64,000 nt of DNA from Manis javanica (GCF_040802235.1 NC_133170.1:4107001-4171000), one strand, 5' to 3'; positions 12,780 to 24,649 are shown, numbered from the stretch's first letter. Notes: a model not told the origin generated them from the letters alone. Translations and numbers: made by a program.

Positions 12780-13545
12780 AAAGTTAAAAATTTCTGTATG
12801 TCCAAAAACATAAAAATAAAAGGCAAAAAACAGGGTGAGGAAAATGTCCGCAGTACACAATATATTTTTTATTAAATGAGGAAAGATAACATGAATATCC
12901 CAATACTGATATCCACAAATGAAGAAATACTAAGAGCCAATGAACATGAAAACATTTCTTGAACTCATCCAAAATCATGAAAACACAACTCAAAAGAAAA
13001 ACTAGACACACACAATTTCCTACTATCAAAATAGTCACAGTTTTTTAACTACAAAATGTTGATTACCATCTTGGTTTATACTAATATCTATTAGTATCAA
13101 TCTAAGCATAAAGTTCTTTTGGCGCAATTTGGCAATAATTAGGAGTCCAGAAGTATTTACACATTTGACTCAGAAATGCAAAGGTTAACATATATTTATG
13201 TTCACTTTCATAAGTGTGAAAAACCAGAAATAATCTTAAGATCCTAACTATATAAAAGAATACTTGGCAGCCATTAAAAAAAATCCATGGTTACTAAGAA
13301 TATTAAATGAAATAAATGTTTGTTATAATATTAGGCAGAAAAGAAAAGATAAATACAAAAATGAATATTCACTCTATTTCCAAATGTGTACATTTAAAAA
13401 ACCTATGCATAGTCATAGAAATAAATTGGAAGATTGAAAGAGGATCTTTTTATATAACAGAATTTTCTTTTACTTCCAATTTTTCTTGAATAATCTTGTA
13501 TTTCCTTATAATCATAAAAGTTACTTAAATGTAATACTCAATAGA
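12780..13545 (+). mobile_element. Old L1 (L1M/HAL1-type) 3' end
   Basis: The A-rich strand carries the decayed end of an L1 second frame ('aatacttggcagccattaaa', then 'ggcagaaaagaaaagataaa') followed by an AT-rich 3' UTR. All frames are broken. It is much older than the L1 copies at 24.6 and 48.4 kb. Confidence 0.65.
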
Positions 13546-13619
13546 TGTCTTTTCGAGTGGAGTTCTATACTATCAGTCATTCATATGACCATGATGGAAT
13601 AATGTCCCGCCCTCCTCTG

Positions 13620-13710
13620 CTGCATTTCCAAACTCACACAACAGGTAAGTCCTATTCTCAGGATTTGAACCCAAATGTTCTTGCTCTGAAGTTTCAAAGC
13701 AGAGCAGAAC
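13620..13710 (-). repeat. Possible MIR fragment
   Basis: A short antisense MIR-like stretch: 'actcacacaacaggtaagtc', then 'aggatttgaacccaaatg'. It is too short for a firm call. Confidence 0.4.
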
Positions 13711-14094
13711 CAATAATGAGCCTTCAAAATAGATCAACACTAGCATGTGGCATCTTAGGGTAAAGCAGAAAGACTTACACACTGGGAGATGTGACAAACT
13801 GCCTACTGCACTCCTCTAGGCAGGCGATGTGATACAGAACTGGTATTGAGGGAAATAGAAAAAGATACAACTTAGAGCTGAGAACTTTAAAATATTATTA
13901 ATGAATGAGTAGACATGGGCATTTGGAGAGAGGAAAGCAAGTCTTCAAAAAAAACTAATCACAAACCAGGAAGCCTGGAAAATCGTAGTATCCTTTGCTA
14001 AAAGCCAGTTTAAGGGTGGTGACAATTGATGGGGGGAAAGCAAAATGCAGTTTTCACTATGTACATTCTTATGACTGTAAAAAATTCCTCTACT

Positions 14095-14645
14095 TCTAAT
14101 AGCTATTATTTATGAGTAAGTATTATGGGCCAAACTCTAATCTAAATGTGCTATAGGCATCATCTCATTTAATTATAAAAAAAGAAAAAAATCCCACAAA
14201 AACTCTGAGGTAAGTCTATTACACCCCAAACTGACTTACTGACATTCACTTAGTGGCATAATAATACAGAGTTGATCCTTCAACAACACGGGTTCAAGCT
14301 CTACAAGACCACTTAGAGGTGAGTTTTCTTCAGTAAATATATTGGAAAATCTTTCGGAGATTTGCAACAATTTGAAAGAACATTTTCTCTCCTAGCTTAC
14401 TTTATTGTAAGAATACAGTATATAATACATATATAAAAATATGCATTTGTTGACTGTGTTATCAGTAAGGCTTCCAGGCATTAGTAGGCTATTTATTAGT
14501 AAAGTTTTGCGGGAGTACAAAGGTATATGCAGATTTTCAACTGTACAAGGGCTGGCAATCCAATCCCCACATTGTTCAAGGGTCAAATGAATAAATCTTA
14601 ACCCATGTAGGCTTCCTTCTAAAGCCTGTGCTCTGAGCCACTAGG
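14095..14645 (-). repeat. MIR SINE split by a MER2 element
   Basis: The left part (14095-14266) has antisense MIR blocks: 'gctattatttatgagtaag', 'catctcatttaattat', 'aaactctgaggtaagtc' and 'gacattcacttagtgg'. The right part (14590-14645) resumes with 'ccttctaaagcctgtgctct' and 'gagccacta', the expected end. The gap is filled by the MER2 at 14267-14589, so the MIR is older than the MER2. Confidence 0.65.
14267..14589 (-). mobile_element. MER2-type DNA transposon, inverted relative to 822-1171
   Basis: The left end is 'cagagttgatccttcaacaa', preceded by TA. The right end is 'cattgttcaagggtcaa'. The internal blocks 'cttactttattgtaagaat' and 'cagtatataatacata' are those of MER2. It sits inside a MIR copy. 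Confidence 0.85.
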
Positions 14646-14649
14646 ATAG

Positions 14650-16130
14650 ATTAGGAGAGAAGAAGGACAGATTACAAACGGAAATACAGAAGGAGGATTT
14701 ACTTCCAATATAATAAATTGCCATTAATTTGGGGGATTCATTTGAAGACTAGAAGCAGGAAGAGGAGATAAAAGAGAGACGAGGGAAGAAGGATTAGAAA
14801 AAGAAAAACTGACAAATCATTGTGGTATCAAAATAAAATTTCAAGGGGCAATGGACAATATGAAAAACAGCAGTGGGAAAAACACTAAACAAAAATATAC
14901 CAATGAAAAGAAAACAACACTGGACTTAAAGGAAAAGTTCATTGATGACTTAGATATGATGCAGACCATGGCCAGTTTATATGTAGAAATGGATGGAAAT
15001 GGGAAATGGATGGACACTGCTGATTTTTTTTAATAAGGCAATTACATGCCATGTTTTCTATACAGAAATATGAATTATCTATCTTTCAACCTGTTCTCTC
15101 ATTGGCCTAAAAGGTCACAAGATAAAAGAGAAAGTACAGAATAATCTATACATAGTCATAAACCTTACTGGAAAATTGAATCATTCTGTGGAAAGGTACA
15201 GAAACACCTCCTGTCATCCATTACTCCTCATGGAGAGGACAATGGAGTCAGAAAGCTTCCAGAAGCAGTTCCCAACATAAAACCTTCTATCAATAAATAA
15301 ATTATCCCTGCCATTGCTGCATCCATCCAAACAATTCCTTATAATGCTTCTTCAGTAAGAATCTTTGAGCTACTTAGGACTGTGTTCAGTGTGGTAGAAT
15401 ATACAAAAATATCTACCATGGTCTTTTTCTGCAAAGTACCTCCTGTCTGTTTAGAAGACAAAGCAGACATACAAGTAAGAGCTAGGCTACAAAATAAGCC
15501 TGAGTATCTGCATGAAGGAATAACCTTGGCGTATACCATTACTGGTATGGATATTGATCGAATTTTGTTCCTAGGACCAAAAACCATAGAAAGCTTAAGT
15601 ATTCTATTTCAGGGAAAACTCCTATGCAATATAATTCACAGTAAGTTGTGGGGATATTGGGGTTGAAATAGTGCCTTCTTGGAAGTTCTTAAGAAAATTA
15701 CTCTGTCCTCAGATAGGATATGAAACAACAGCACACGTTCAAATATCAGGTCTACAAGATTCGTACTAAGAAAATACATCAAAACTACCCTCAAAGGTTC
15801 TTAAGGTTCCTTAGCTCTGTATCGTATAAAATGGGCGGATCCTTGTCTCTGAGATCTCCAAATGCTGCTAGCTCTAAGTTAGCACCCAAACAAATTTACT
15901 ATTGAGTAGTTTAGCTAAGGATAAGCCAACCGTTACCCTCTGATGAATTTAATAAAATACCCCAAATAGGAATTTGAGATGTGTGTTACATTTCAGGCTG
16001 GAGAAGTTCGTATGTACACAGTGAGGCTGGGAAATGCAGGGAAATGAAGGACAAATAGTACTGGAAGAACGTATTCTAAATAATATTTGGAAATATTACT
16101 TTTGATGCGCATGACAGAAACATTATCTCA
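14650..16130. other. Intergenic; one 94-codon open frame of unknown meaning
   Basis: No recognised repeat or gene. An open frame at 15382-15666 (+) starts with ATG and has a fairly balanced amino-acid mix, but I recognise no family. There is no flanking acceptor or donor that convinces me, and the opposite strand is also partly open. I treat it as chance unless conservation says otherwise. Confidence 0.4.
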
Positions 16131-16284
16131 TTCAGGGCTTTCTCATTCTGCGTGCATCTTCCCTGGCTTTTCCTCCAGCTGAGAATTTGCTTCCCCGTTG
16201 CCCCTCCCACTCAGGGCTTCCAGCTCGCGTCAGGCCGAGGCAGCCTGCTCAGCAGCAGGCAAACAGGGCTGGGTGTGCAGGAGC

Positions 16285-16293
16285 TATATATAG
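16285..16293 (+). promoter_or_regulatory. TATA-like element at CpG-island edge
   Basis: The sequence 'tatatatag' is flanked by GC-richer DNA ('caggagc' before, 'atccgccgtgg' after), which fits the TATA-box consensus. A start site would fall near 16315-16325. No transcript is known to me, so this is only a candidate. Confidence 0.35.
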
Positions 16294-16439
16294 ATCCGCC
16301 GTGGAGAAGATGTGCACCCCCAAGCACGCGAACCAATGCCCGTACTAGACTTGGCATGAAAAAATGAGAAAAGGTTGCAGCTCTCCCCTCACCTTTTTTA
16401 CTATCGAACCGATTTTTCAGTAATTCTCAAAGCAGGGTG

Positions 16440-17560
16440 TCATCAGTCCCCGAAAGTGATGCTGCGCCTAATTTCTCTGCAATCCTTCTGCCCACAGCTT
16501 CCAGCAATCTGACTCCGGCAAGAGCCGGCACTGAGCCAACACCTACCGCCGGATGCGGTCACCCCTGGAGGCTGCCTCGCAGCCTCGGGGAGCCCCCCGC
16601 CCCCCGGGCACCATCATGTGACCCTCTGGAACCCCCGAGGATAAACCCACCTTGCAGAAACGCCGGGCGGGGAGCGGAGAGGCGCAGGCTGCGCGGCCCG
16701 CCTGCCGCAGACGCGGAGAAGGGCCCACGTCTACCCATCGGAGCCGCGGTTAATTGGAAAATGCGCTCCGAGCTGCAGCTCCTCCCCGCCCCCGACTCAC
16801 GCCGGGAGCCGCGTCCTCAGCAGGGGCCGGGAGCAAGGGCCCCTCCCCTCGGCGGCCGCTCCCAGCTTCTCCCGCGGGCTGGGGGCTGGGCGCAGGCGGC
16901 GGCGGGGGCGGTGGCGCGGGGCGGTGCGGGGCTCCGCTCCGCCCGGGGGGCCGGCGGCCGGGCTGCCGCAGGGTGCGCCCCGGCCCTCGGCGCGCGTCCC
17001 TGGGGCGGGTCGTTCGCGGCGGCAGCCCGGGTCCCTGGGAGCAAAGCGCACGCCGCCCCGCCGGGGCCCCTCTCCCGGGGCCCTACCCAGGCCCCCGGCC
17101 CCAGCCCGGGGCTCCCAGCCCGACGCCGCCGCGGGGACTCGGGGACCCGGGCCGCCGAGGGCGGGGCGGGCGGGGAAAGCGGGGAGGCAGCCGCAGCAGG
17201 TACGCCTCCTTCCCCGTCCGCGGAGCAGCCCTGCCCTACCTGCTCGCGGCCCCGGCTCGCCCAGCGCGGCGCTGCTGGCCCGGCACCTACAGGTCCCCGT
17301 CCACCGCCGCAGACACCTGCCGGCGCATCTCCCGCGCCTCTCTGCCGAGGCCCCGCCCTTTGGGCGGCCATTGGGCCGCGAGAAGGCGGGGCGGAACCCG
17401 CGGGGGGGATCCGCATTTCTGATTGGACAGGATGGACGTCACTCTTTTCCGGACCCGGCTCGCTGCGGACAGAGGTAGCGGCTGAAGCCGGCTGCAGAGG
17501 GCTGGGCATCCCTGGAGCGAAGCCTGCTGCTCCTGGACCAGGGACCCCTCAGAGGAGGGA
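16440..17560. promoter_or_regulatory. CpG island
   Basis: About 1.1 kb of very GC-rich, visibly CpG-dense sequence, densest at 16640-17420, in an otherwise AT-rich window. CpG islands of this size usually mark promoters of broadly expressed or developmental genes. All three frames on both strands stay open for 150-390 codons, with Pro/Ala/Gly/Arg-rich translations, which is what stop-poor GC-rich DNA gives and is not evidence of coding. Possible donors exist on both strands: '+' after 17198 (cagcag|gtacgc), and '-' at about 17240 (gcag|gtaggg) and 16650 (gcaag|gtgggt). The direction of transcription therefore stays open, and I cannot identify the gene. Confidence 0.85.
17351..17452 (+). promoter_or_regulatory. 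Promoter-like cluster: Sp1, two CCAAT, CRE, ETS
   Basis: Within 100 bp are 'ccccgccc' (17351-17358), an inverted CCAAT box 'ccattgg' (17368-17374), 'ggcgggg' Sp1-type boxes (about 17385-17393), a second inverted CCAAT 'gattgg' (17421-17426), a CRE-like 'gacgtcac' (17435-17442) and an ETS-like 'ttccgg' (17447-17452). NF-Y, CREB/ATF and ETS sites in this order just upstream of a start are typical of TATA-less promoters. The arrangement suggests rightward starts near 17455-17490. The sites are read by eye, and binding is inference. Confidence 0.55.
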
Positions 17561-17653
17561 AACTGGCTTAATGACTTGTCATCCGAGACCCCAAGAGGAA
17601 GGGAGGCGCCAGGCATAACCAGACACCCAGCCCTTTTCAGAGCTTCCCTGTAG

Positions 17654-17840
17654 AGACCATCTGCTCTGGGAGATTTGACAGGCGAAAATATCAGCAGCAG
17701 TGCCTCGACTGAGAAGCGCGAACTTCTATTAAGAATGCAGCAAAACAGAAAAAACGCATATTTAGGCAAAAACGAGATCACAAGGAAAAAGAAAAAAGAC
17801 GGGAGGGCTTTATTTGTTTCAAGTTTCCATTTTTGCCTTA
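17654..17840 (+). other. Candidate exon downstream of the CpG island (weak)
   Basis: A plausible acceptor ('cttccctgtag') precedes 17654, and a good donor ('ttaag|gtaacg') follows 17840. The 187 bp between stay open in the frame that crosses the donor in phase 0, with a lysine/arginine-rich translation that includes 'STEKRELLLRMQQNRK'. I recognise no protein family. It may equally be 5' UTR or chance, and the strand fits the promoter cluster just upstream. Confidence 0.2.
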
Positions 17841-19509
17841 AGGTAACGTGGCAGGTTTTCGTGTAGGGGAAAAATTGAATTGCTTATTCTGTAGTGCACA
17901 GAGTGTTTTAAATGGGGAACCATTACAATAATAATCTCTCAAGAAAGAGTAAAGGAGGGGAATTAGGGCCAAACTGCATAAGGGGCTTGCCCTGGGCAGT
18001 TCATATGGTAGCAGAAGTCGTAAAATAATCACCACCACACTGGTAGATGGTCAGTCTACTCCCTTCTACCCATATTAGTCCATCATTCCTTTTGTGCTCA
18101 AACCCTGAGGCAGCAGAGGGCGTGTAACCCATCCCAAACCTAGGTGATCCCAAGCCTGCCTTATGGGTGACAGGGACGTCTGCCATTTGTCCAGGTGAAA
18201 TCAGGAGGCTGTGGAAGGCAGGGGACTGTTAAATGGTGGGAAATGAAAGGACGATCACAGGTAAAAGGGGGGGAAGGGAGGTGTCTTATTTTAGTGCCAT
18301 AAAAGGAAACTATCTTCTTGCTTGCAGGCTGCCTTTTTCTGAGAAGAGCCACATTCTTCATCCACCCAAATTAAGTAGCCATCTTAACTAGCGCTCAGCA
18401 TGACACAGCTCCTGTCCTCAGAGAGCTTATGCTAGACCTGGGTCCCCAGACACCTGTAACAGAAGATAACATTATTCAATGGTCACTAAGTGGCGACGTT
18501 CAGTTTAGTCCTTATGGGTGTTGTTACTACTAGGCCAGGCTCCTCAAAAACTGTTCTCTTCATAAAACTGGAGGAATCAAATGAATATATTTGGAAATGG
18601 GAAGGGACTCTACAGATAATTTAGAGAGAACAATAGACAGAACTCTCAGGCTGGGAAATCACCTATCACTGAATGGGAATAACTAAAAATGGAATGGCAA
18701 GCTTCAAAACCCCATCAGCCATGTTTCCACATGTCCCGACCTCCACCCCGGCACCCACACCAGTTGCTCCACTGAATTGGACAGGTCATTCACTACTTAC
18801 GGCATTTGCTGAGCACTTGCTCGGCACCACACCCCAGACTGGGTGCTAGAGCGCTGAACAGCAATAATACATTGATCTTGCTAACGGGGAACTCCAGAAG
18901 CACTGAAGATAGTGAAATATTGTAATAGGAAATGTGCATTTTCAACACTAACACCTTTTGATTCCTAAGCATAGATGATTTTGAATCCCAATAAACTCAG
19001 TGGACTGTCTTCTAGACCGAAGCGGTGAGGAGGAGGCATATCAAGGAAGGAAAGTGAGGTTTGGGGTTAGCACGGAAGTTGAAATTGGAAATGAGAATAC
19101 TCAAGAAATCTGCTGTTCTCATGCTTTCATTCCTTATTCCTTCCTTCAACAAATGTTACTATGGTAAATATAGCAACAAATGCGATAGGCTCTCTCATAC
19201 AGCATATTCTTTATTCTTTAGACAATGTCACCTTGTGTATTCGGTGATATTATTACAGCTGTGTGTGTGTGAGCATGCGTGTACACACACCCCACTTGGG
19301 AACAGTTTAAGGATAGTTATAATTTCTATCTGGTTATCAGGCACCGCCTATATATTCAGATAAAATAGACCAGTTATTAGTTCTTATCTCAGAGAGCAAA
19401 CCCACATATCTGTTCCTAGAATACCTATATTCCTATCTATCTTCTGCAGAGCATGTTACATTTTTCAAATCACTATTGTATACAATCCCCTTCTTTTTTC
19501 TTAAATCAG
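17841..19509. other. Intergenic or intronic; MIR/L2 hints only
   Basis: No coding signal. 18780-18880 ('tgctgagcacttgctcggc') has the look of an antisense MIR/L2 end, and 18390-18440 resembles the start of the unassigned ancient repeat. Neither is secure. Confidence 0.4.
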
Positions 19510-19830
19510 CAGGGAAGTCATTATTAGCCCCATTTCACAACTGAGAAAATTAAAGTTGCCGAGGAAGTATAATCCTTTAAAAATAAAGGTAGTAAAAAAA
19601 TAGTTGTGTATATAATTCTTGACATATAAGAGACATCCAATATATACTTTTGATAAATATATGATTTATAAAATGTAAAAGTTTGAAGAACTTTAGAAAC
19701 TATCAAGTTCCATCCATTGTTCTGTGAAGGAGAGTATTGGACATTATAATTCACCGAAGGTCATTTATCTGCTTAGGGGCAAAGCTCAGTCTAGAACCCA
19801 GGGCTTAGGGCTTCTCATTCATTACTTTTT
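19510..19830 (-). repeat. Possible MIR split by AT-rich sequence
   Basis: 19515-19560 ('agccccatttcacaactgag') and 19755-19830 ('gaaggtcatttatctgct', 'tctagaacccagggctt') are consecutive blocks of an antisense MIR. They are separated by about 190 bp of AT-rich DNA that does not belong to MIR. Confidence 0.45.
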
Positions 19831-20776
19831 CCCACCACAATGAACAAATAACTTTTTCTAGTGTCTCCTTCAGCAACGTTCTTGCCCTTTTTCCTCTCTG
19901 AACCACCCAGGCTTTGACGGTTCAGGACTGACCCAATTGTGTATTCTTCTTCAGGATTTGTAAAAATATGTGAAAGCATGCTACTTTATCTAAGTACTAA
20001 GCACGGTATAATCAGAAGCTGAGACGCAGTTTGCTCCTAAGTTTGGCATCTGCCGCCTGAGACTGCGATCAGAATAACTGGGGCTGGGGTCAAGGTATGA
20101 AGAAAACTGACAGAACAGGTGGCCAGACAGACAGATTGCCTCTGGCACATAATGTCCCTGATGTGAAGAAGAGAACCGAAGAAACATTAGTCTGCATCCC
20201 CCTTATCTGACAGCCTGGCGGAGAACCTATTTGCAAACCTTCAAAAGAAACAGTGAGACATACATGCCTTGCTCCCTGAGTGGCTCTGATTCCTCAATTA
20301 CTTGCAACGTTCCATAGACACAATTTTTGGGGACTTTGTATTGCTAAACTTCCCTGGCCTTGTTATTAAAATCTCTTGCCATGTCCTCCTTTTTCCACCC
20401 TGCACTGGGTGGAACATTCTTGAAACATTCCAATTTCCTCCAACCAGTGATTAAATCTCAGCAGGATGAGAAGGAAACTACAGCAGCAGCACAGCTTTCC
20501 GCAGCCGGCGCTCCTCTCCTGCGCTCCACCCACCAGCTCCTCACTTTGAGGCTTCCCACGAGAACAGTTGCTAACAGAGCCTGATACAGCTAAGGGGGAG
20601 AGGAAGGAAAAAGGGGTTTTTCCAGTCAAAATTTCAAGCTCAACTTAACACAGCAGAAAGACAATGGAGGCTCTGCCCACGAGTTTGAAGAGAGCCCTAC
20701 TAGACCCAGCTTGCAGCATCTCAAGGGAGATCGCAGCAGCCCACTGACCTAGCTTTTAAGGCAATGTGTGCACGTG

Positions 20777-20801
20777 CACACACACACACACACACACACA
20801 C
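20777..20801. repeat. (CA)n microsatellite
   Basis: About 25 bp of CA repeats in a CA/TG-rich context. Confidence 0.9.
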
Positions 20802-21659
20802 GCTCACTCACACTCAGTGCCGTGTAGCTGAAAGAAGAGACTGGGAAGAGAGTTTTCAAATGCTCAGTACTGGAAATACAGTCAACACCAGCCACTTGCT
20901 ACTCACCCAGAGCCACAGCGATCTTTCTAGAGATAAAGAGGGGGTTAGAATTCCTTTTGTATTGCCCCGTGACTGCCACGTGCTGGAGGGCAGATTTGCA
21001 GAAGAACCACATGCTAATAGGGCAAGATTCACACAGATTTCATTGTCTCACAGCAGAATCCATGATTTCTATTTAATATTGCCCCATTTGCATTATAGGA
21101 ACTGATAGTTAACATAGCAAAAGGGTGTGTTTCTCCTTAGTTCAGAGCTATATGTCCTCAAAACTTTCCACTCACCGAACTGGGGGGGGGGGGGGGGGGG
21201 AAATGCGATGCTGAATTTGATGGTTAAATGGTAGCTCTGGTCTCTGTTTTTCGTGGAAAACAGGCAGTCAGTTATTATCAGAGAACTCCCACTGTCAACC
21301 CTAATCAACATGTCCTCTCTCTCTTCCCTAACTGCCATTACACATGCTGTAATTCCCATTTTCTGAGTACGTCCCGATGATGGATACCTTCCCCATCTGG
21401 AGGGGACATAGGAAACATGCCAGACAACATTTGCTCCACTCTGGACTAGTAAACACCTGAGAAGATAGGGACAGGACTCTAAACTTAGGTTTCCTATGCC
21501 ATAAAATGAGGGGCAGAGTTACATACAACTATTTGGGAAGAATATGGTATCTGCAACTTTATAAAAGGTCATCTACCCAAATACACATCCTGCCCCCAGA
21601 ATGACTGAAAGAAGCAAGGTGAGTTGCACAGAGGAAAGAATTTGTCCGTTTCATTAAAA
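20802..21659. other. Intergenic; 19-G run at 21182-21200
   Basis: Otherwise featureless, but it contains an uninterrupted run of 19 guanines at 21182-21200. Such a run can fold into G-quadruplex structures and is prone to replication and sequencing length errors. Confidence 0.6.
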
Positions 21660-22310
21660 TATTCAAATTGATTGGCCTAAATTTATTCACAATATCCCCT
21701 TTTTATGTGTTTTATTGGAACTATGAGTCAACTGTCCTTCTCAAAATTGATGAATTATGGCTTTTATCCCTTATCAGTTTTCCCATCATTGAAAATTTTG
21801 TCAGTCATTTCAAATATCAATTTTGGCTTTGTGAGTTTTCTGTAATGTATGTTTGTTTTCTATTTTATTGATTTCTGCTCTTATCTCTATTACTTCCTTC
21901 CTCTCACTTAGTTTTGATTTGTTTGTTCTCTTTATTCTTGAAATGAGATTTAATGTCATTGGTTTTTCAGTATTTCTTTTTTTAAAATTTGCCTTTCAGG
22001 CTATATTTTCTCTACATAGTGCTTTAGTGTATCTGACAAGCTATAATATGTCTTACCTTCATTATCATTCAGAACAAATATTTTTAAATCTGTTTTTTTT
22101 TAATCCAAAGATTACTTAAAAATACATCACTTAATTTACAGTCATTTAGGATTTTTCTACCTATCCTTTTGTTTGAGAATTTTGGTTTAATGTTATTTTT
22201 GTCAGAAAAATACTTTAAAATGATTTCAACTTTTGGTGATAAGTTAAGGCTATGTTCATAATGCAAAACTTGTGTTTTTGGCAAATGTTCCATCTGCTTT
22301 TTTAAAAAAG
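21660..22310 (-). mobile_element. Old L1 fragment, antisense
   Basis: T-rich sequence with 'tctattttattgatttctgc' followed by 'tcttatctctattacttcct'. This is the reverse complement of part of the L1 second frame, in the region leading into the reverse transcriptase. Every frame is broken. The ORFs of 67-88 codons on the plus strand are antisense shadows. Confidence 0.7.
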
Positions 22311-22768
22311 AATATGGTAGTTAAGCATCCAGTGATAGAGTATCTATTCCCAAACTATCCACACTATTATGAACTCTAGAAAAAAGGAAAAATAAGTAAC
22401 TTGAGGGTACTAGAAAATAACTAAAAGCAGGCAGAACCTGAGGAGGTATGCTTACATGGAAAAAGGAAATGGCAGAGGGTGAGTTTCCAAGTTTTTTACA
22501 GCTTTGACCTTGAGGAAAGGTCCAATAAGATCCAAACAATATGGATAAATCTTAACAAAATAAGATCTTTCTGGATTGAAGTACCAAGGAATAGAATTCT
22601 GGATAATGAAAGAAGAAAAAAGGTGAAACAAAGAAATCCCAGAAAAAAAGAAATCCAGAAATGGAAAGTCCTCAACTCAGAGTATAAACTGTACCTAATT
22701 CTTAAACTGACTCATGAACTCTGTACACACAGGACAGACTCCAACCAGCCCAGATAAAATAACGGCAG
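22311..22768. other. Intergenic, nothing recognised
   Basis: A-rich sequence. An open frame of 92 codons (22479-22757, +) has no recognised similarity and looks like composition. Confidence 0.4.
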
Positions 22769-23285
22769 TAGGCTGGATAGTGGCCCCTTAGTCTCTGGGA
22801 CCCGTGAGTGTCACCTTCTATGGCAAAGTCTTTGCTGATGTGATTAAGGATATTTAAATGGGGAGATTATCCTGGAATATCTGCTCATTCATTAAATGTA
22901 ATTACATGTATCCTTATAAGAGGGAGGCAGAGGGGAATTCTGCCCTACATAGTGGAAAAGTTGATGTGAAGACAGATTAGAGAGAGATTTGAATATGGTC
23001 ATCTTGAAAATGGGCGTGATGCAGCTACATGTCAAGGAATCCCCACAACCAGCAGAATTTGGAGGAAGCAAGGAATAGATTCTCCCTAGGGCCTCTGGAG
23101 CAAGGGTAGCCATACAGAGGGCTTGATTTTGGCCCAGTGATAGTGGGTGGACATTTTGGACTGCAGATATGTGAGATAATAAATTGTTGTTATTCTAATA
23201 CATTTAAGTGAGAGGATAATTTTTTTGGTTTGTTTGTTATAGTAATATAATGATTTGTTACAGCAGCCACAGGGAACTCATACAA
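22769..23285 (+). mobile_element. Solo LTR of the MLT1 family (ERVL-MaLR)
   Basis: Diagnostic MLT1 blocks occur in order: 'gtctttgctgatgtgattaa', 'ggggagattatcctggaata', 'tccttataagagggaggcag', 'agattctccctagggcctc', 'gagataataaattgttgtta' (the polyadenylation region) and a terminal 'cagcagccacagggaactca'. The A/T-rich 23200-23255 stretch may be a small internal insertion. No internal retroviral sequence is attached. Confidence 0.85.
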
Positions 23286-24649
23286 GAACTTGGCAGACAT
23301 TTCAACTTCTACCTGCCAAACAGGAGACAGAATTTTGAGTTTGCATGTAGCTAAGTTATACGTCTTTTAAAATAAACAAATGAAATATATTAATACTCTT
23401 TAAAAAAATACAACATAATCCATAATCTCTACAATCTCTGTGGATCTCTACAATGTATCTCCACAATGTCCAGGATGTAATCTAAAATTACTAGACATAC
23501 CTGCCTCCTCCTCCTCCTGTCCCCCTCAAAAACAAATAAACAGAAAAACATCATGCTTAAGAGGAAAGACAGATATTGGAATTAGTAGACAAGAATTTAA
23601 AAACTGCCATTATAATTATGCTGAAGGTCAAAAAGGAAAATTTGTCTATAATGGATATTTTTCCCAACAAATTTTCTACACTCAAATCTTCATCCTAGAA
23701 TCTGTTTTCTGGATGACTCAACCCAATGCAATGAATCATACATGCTCATTACACAAAGTATGAAAAATTAGAAAACACAACAATTGGAAAGAAATCTACT
23801 CAGAAATTGTCAAATTATTGTTTGGTATTATTAGTTTACTAGGCTTTTGTAACTACAAATTTTCCCTGGATTTTCATGGATGTTACAATTGCAGGCTGAC
23901 TCATTTCAATTACAACTAAAAATGCCATTTTCTTCTCCACCCTTCTCCTTCTGCCTCTTTTTCAGTAATCATTGTTTAGATCTCTTATATTCTCAATACC
24001 CATTTTTCTAGACTTCCTCTTTTTATGAAAGCATATTCAAATCTCTCTTATAGAAAATGACTCTGGCCATGAATTTCCCTCTAATTACAGTATGAGAAAT
24101 AAAAATTTTCCACCGTGGCCCTAACATGACTTTCTTACTTTAAATTCTGTCCTGGTTTTCTTATTAGTTCTCTAAGAATTGAAAGTCTCCTTCCCCAAAT
24201 CCTCTTTCTATATCTCTGTCTCTGCCTCTGCCTCTGTCTCTCTCAGTGTTAGTTTCCTGAAGAATTGTGCACCTGGTTCTAGACTCTCATCACTTTACCT
24301 TTTTTCCTTTATGATGTTATAAATTCTTCTGGTTCCAACTTCCTTCTATAATTTTTCTAAATCTCCATCTCCAACCTTGGCTTTACTCTGCCCTATAGAC
24401 TCATAAATCCAATTCTCCTGTAAATTTCTATATTTAGATAAATCAAAGTCATACCGAACTCAAAATACCCAAAACTGAAATAATTACTTTGTACAAGTTA
24501 CAAAGGAACATTTTGAAAACAGAATCTCACTGTGTCTGGGAGAAGAAATGGAAATAGAGATGATACTTAGGTAGCTTCTTAAAGGAAGGATTATCAGTAT
24601 CCAAAACTTAAAACAATATAACTAGTTGGTAAAAATGTGAAAAATGTGT
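23286..24649. other. Intergenic, nothing firm
   Basis: AT-rich DNA. 23880-24400 is pyrimidine-rich and may be an old L1 3' UTR in antisense, but I cannot support that. A short ctctgc-type simple repeat lies at 24205-24245. Confidence 0.4.

Noticed and set aside
16437-17618. A 393-codon plus-strand open frame, plus overlapping frames of 222, 184, 230 and 164 codons, in the CpG island
   Set aside because: All frames on both strands are open at once because stop codons are rare in such GC-rich DNA. The translations are Pro/Ala/Gly/Arg-rich without domains.
20764-21105. 113-codon frame starting in the (CA) repeat
   Set aside because: Its N-terminus is His/Thr repeat from the microsatellite, with no domain in the rest.
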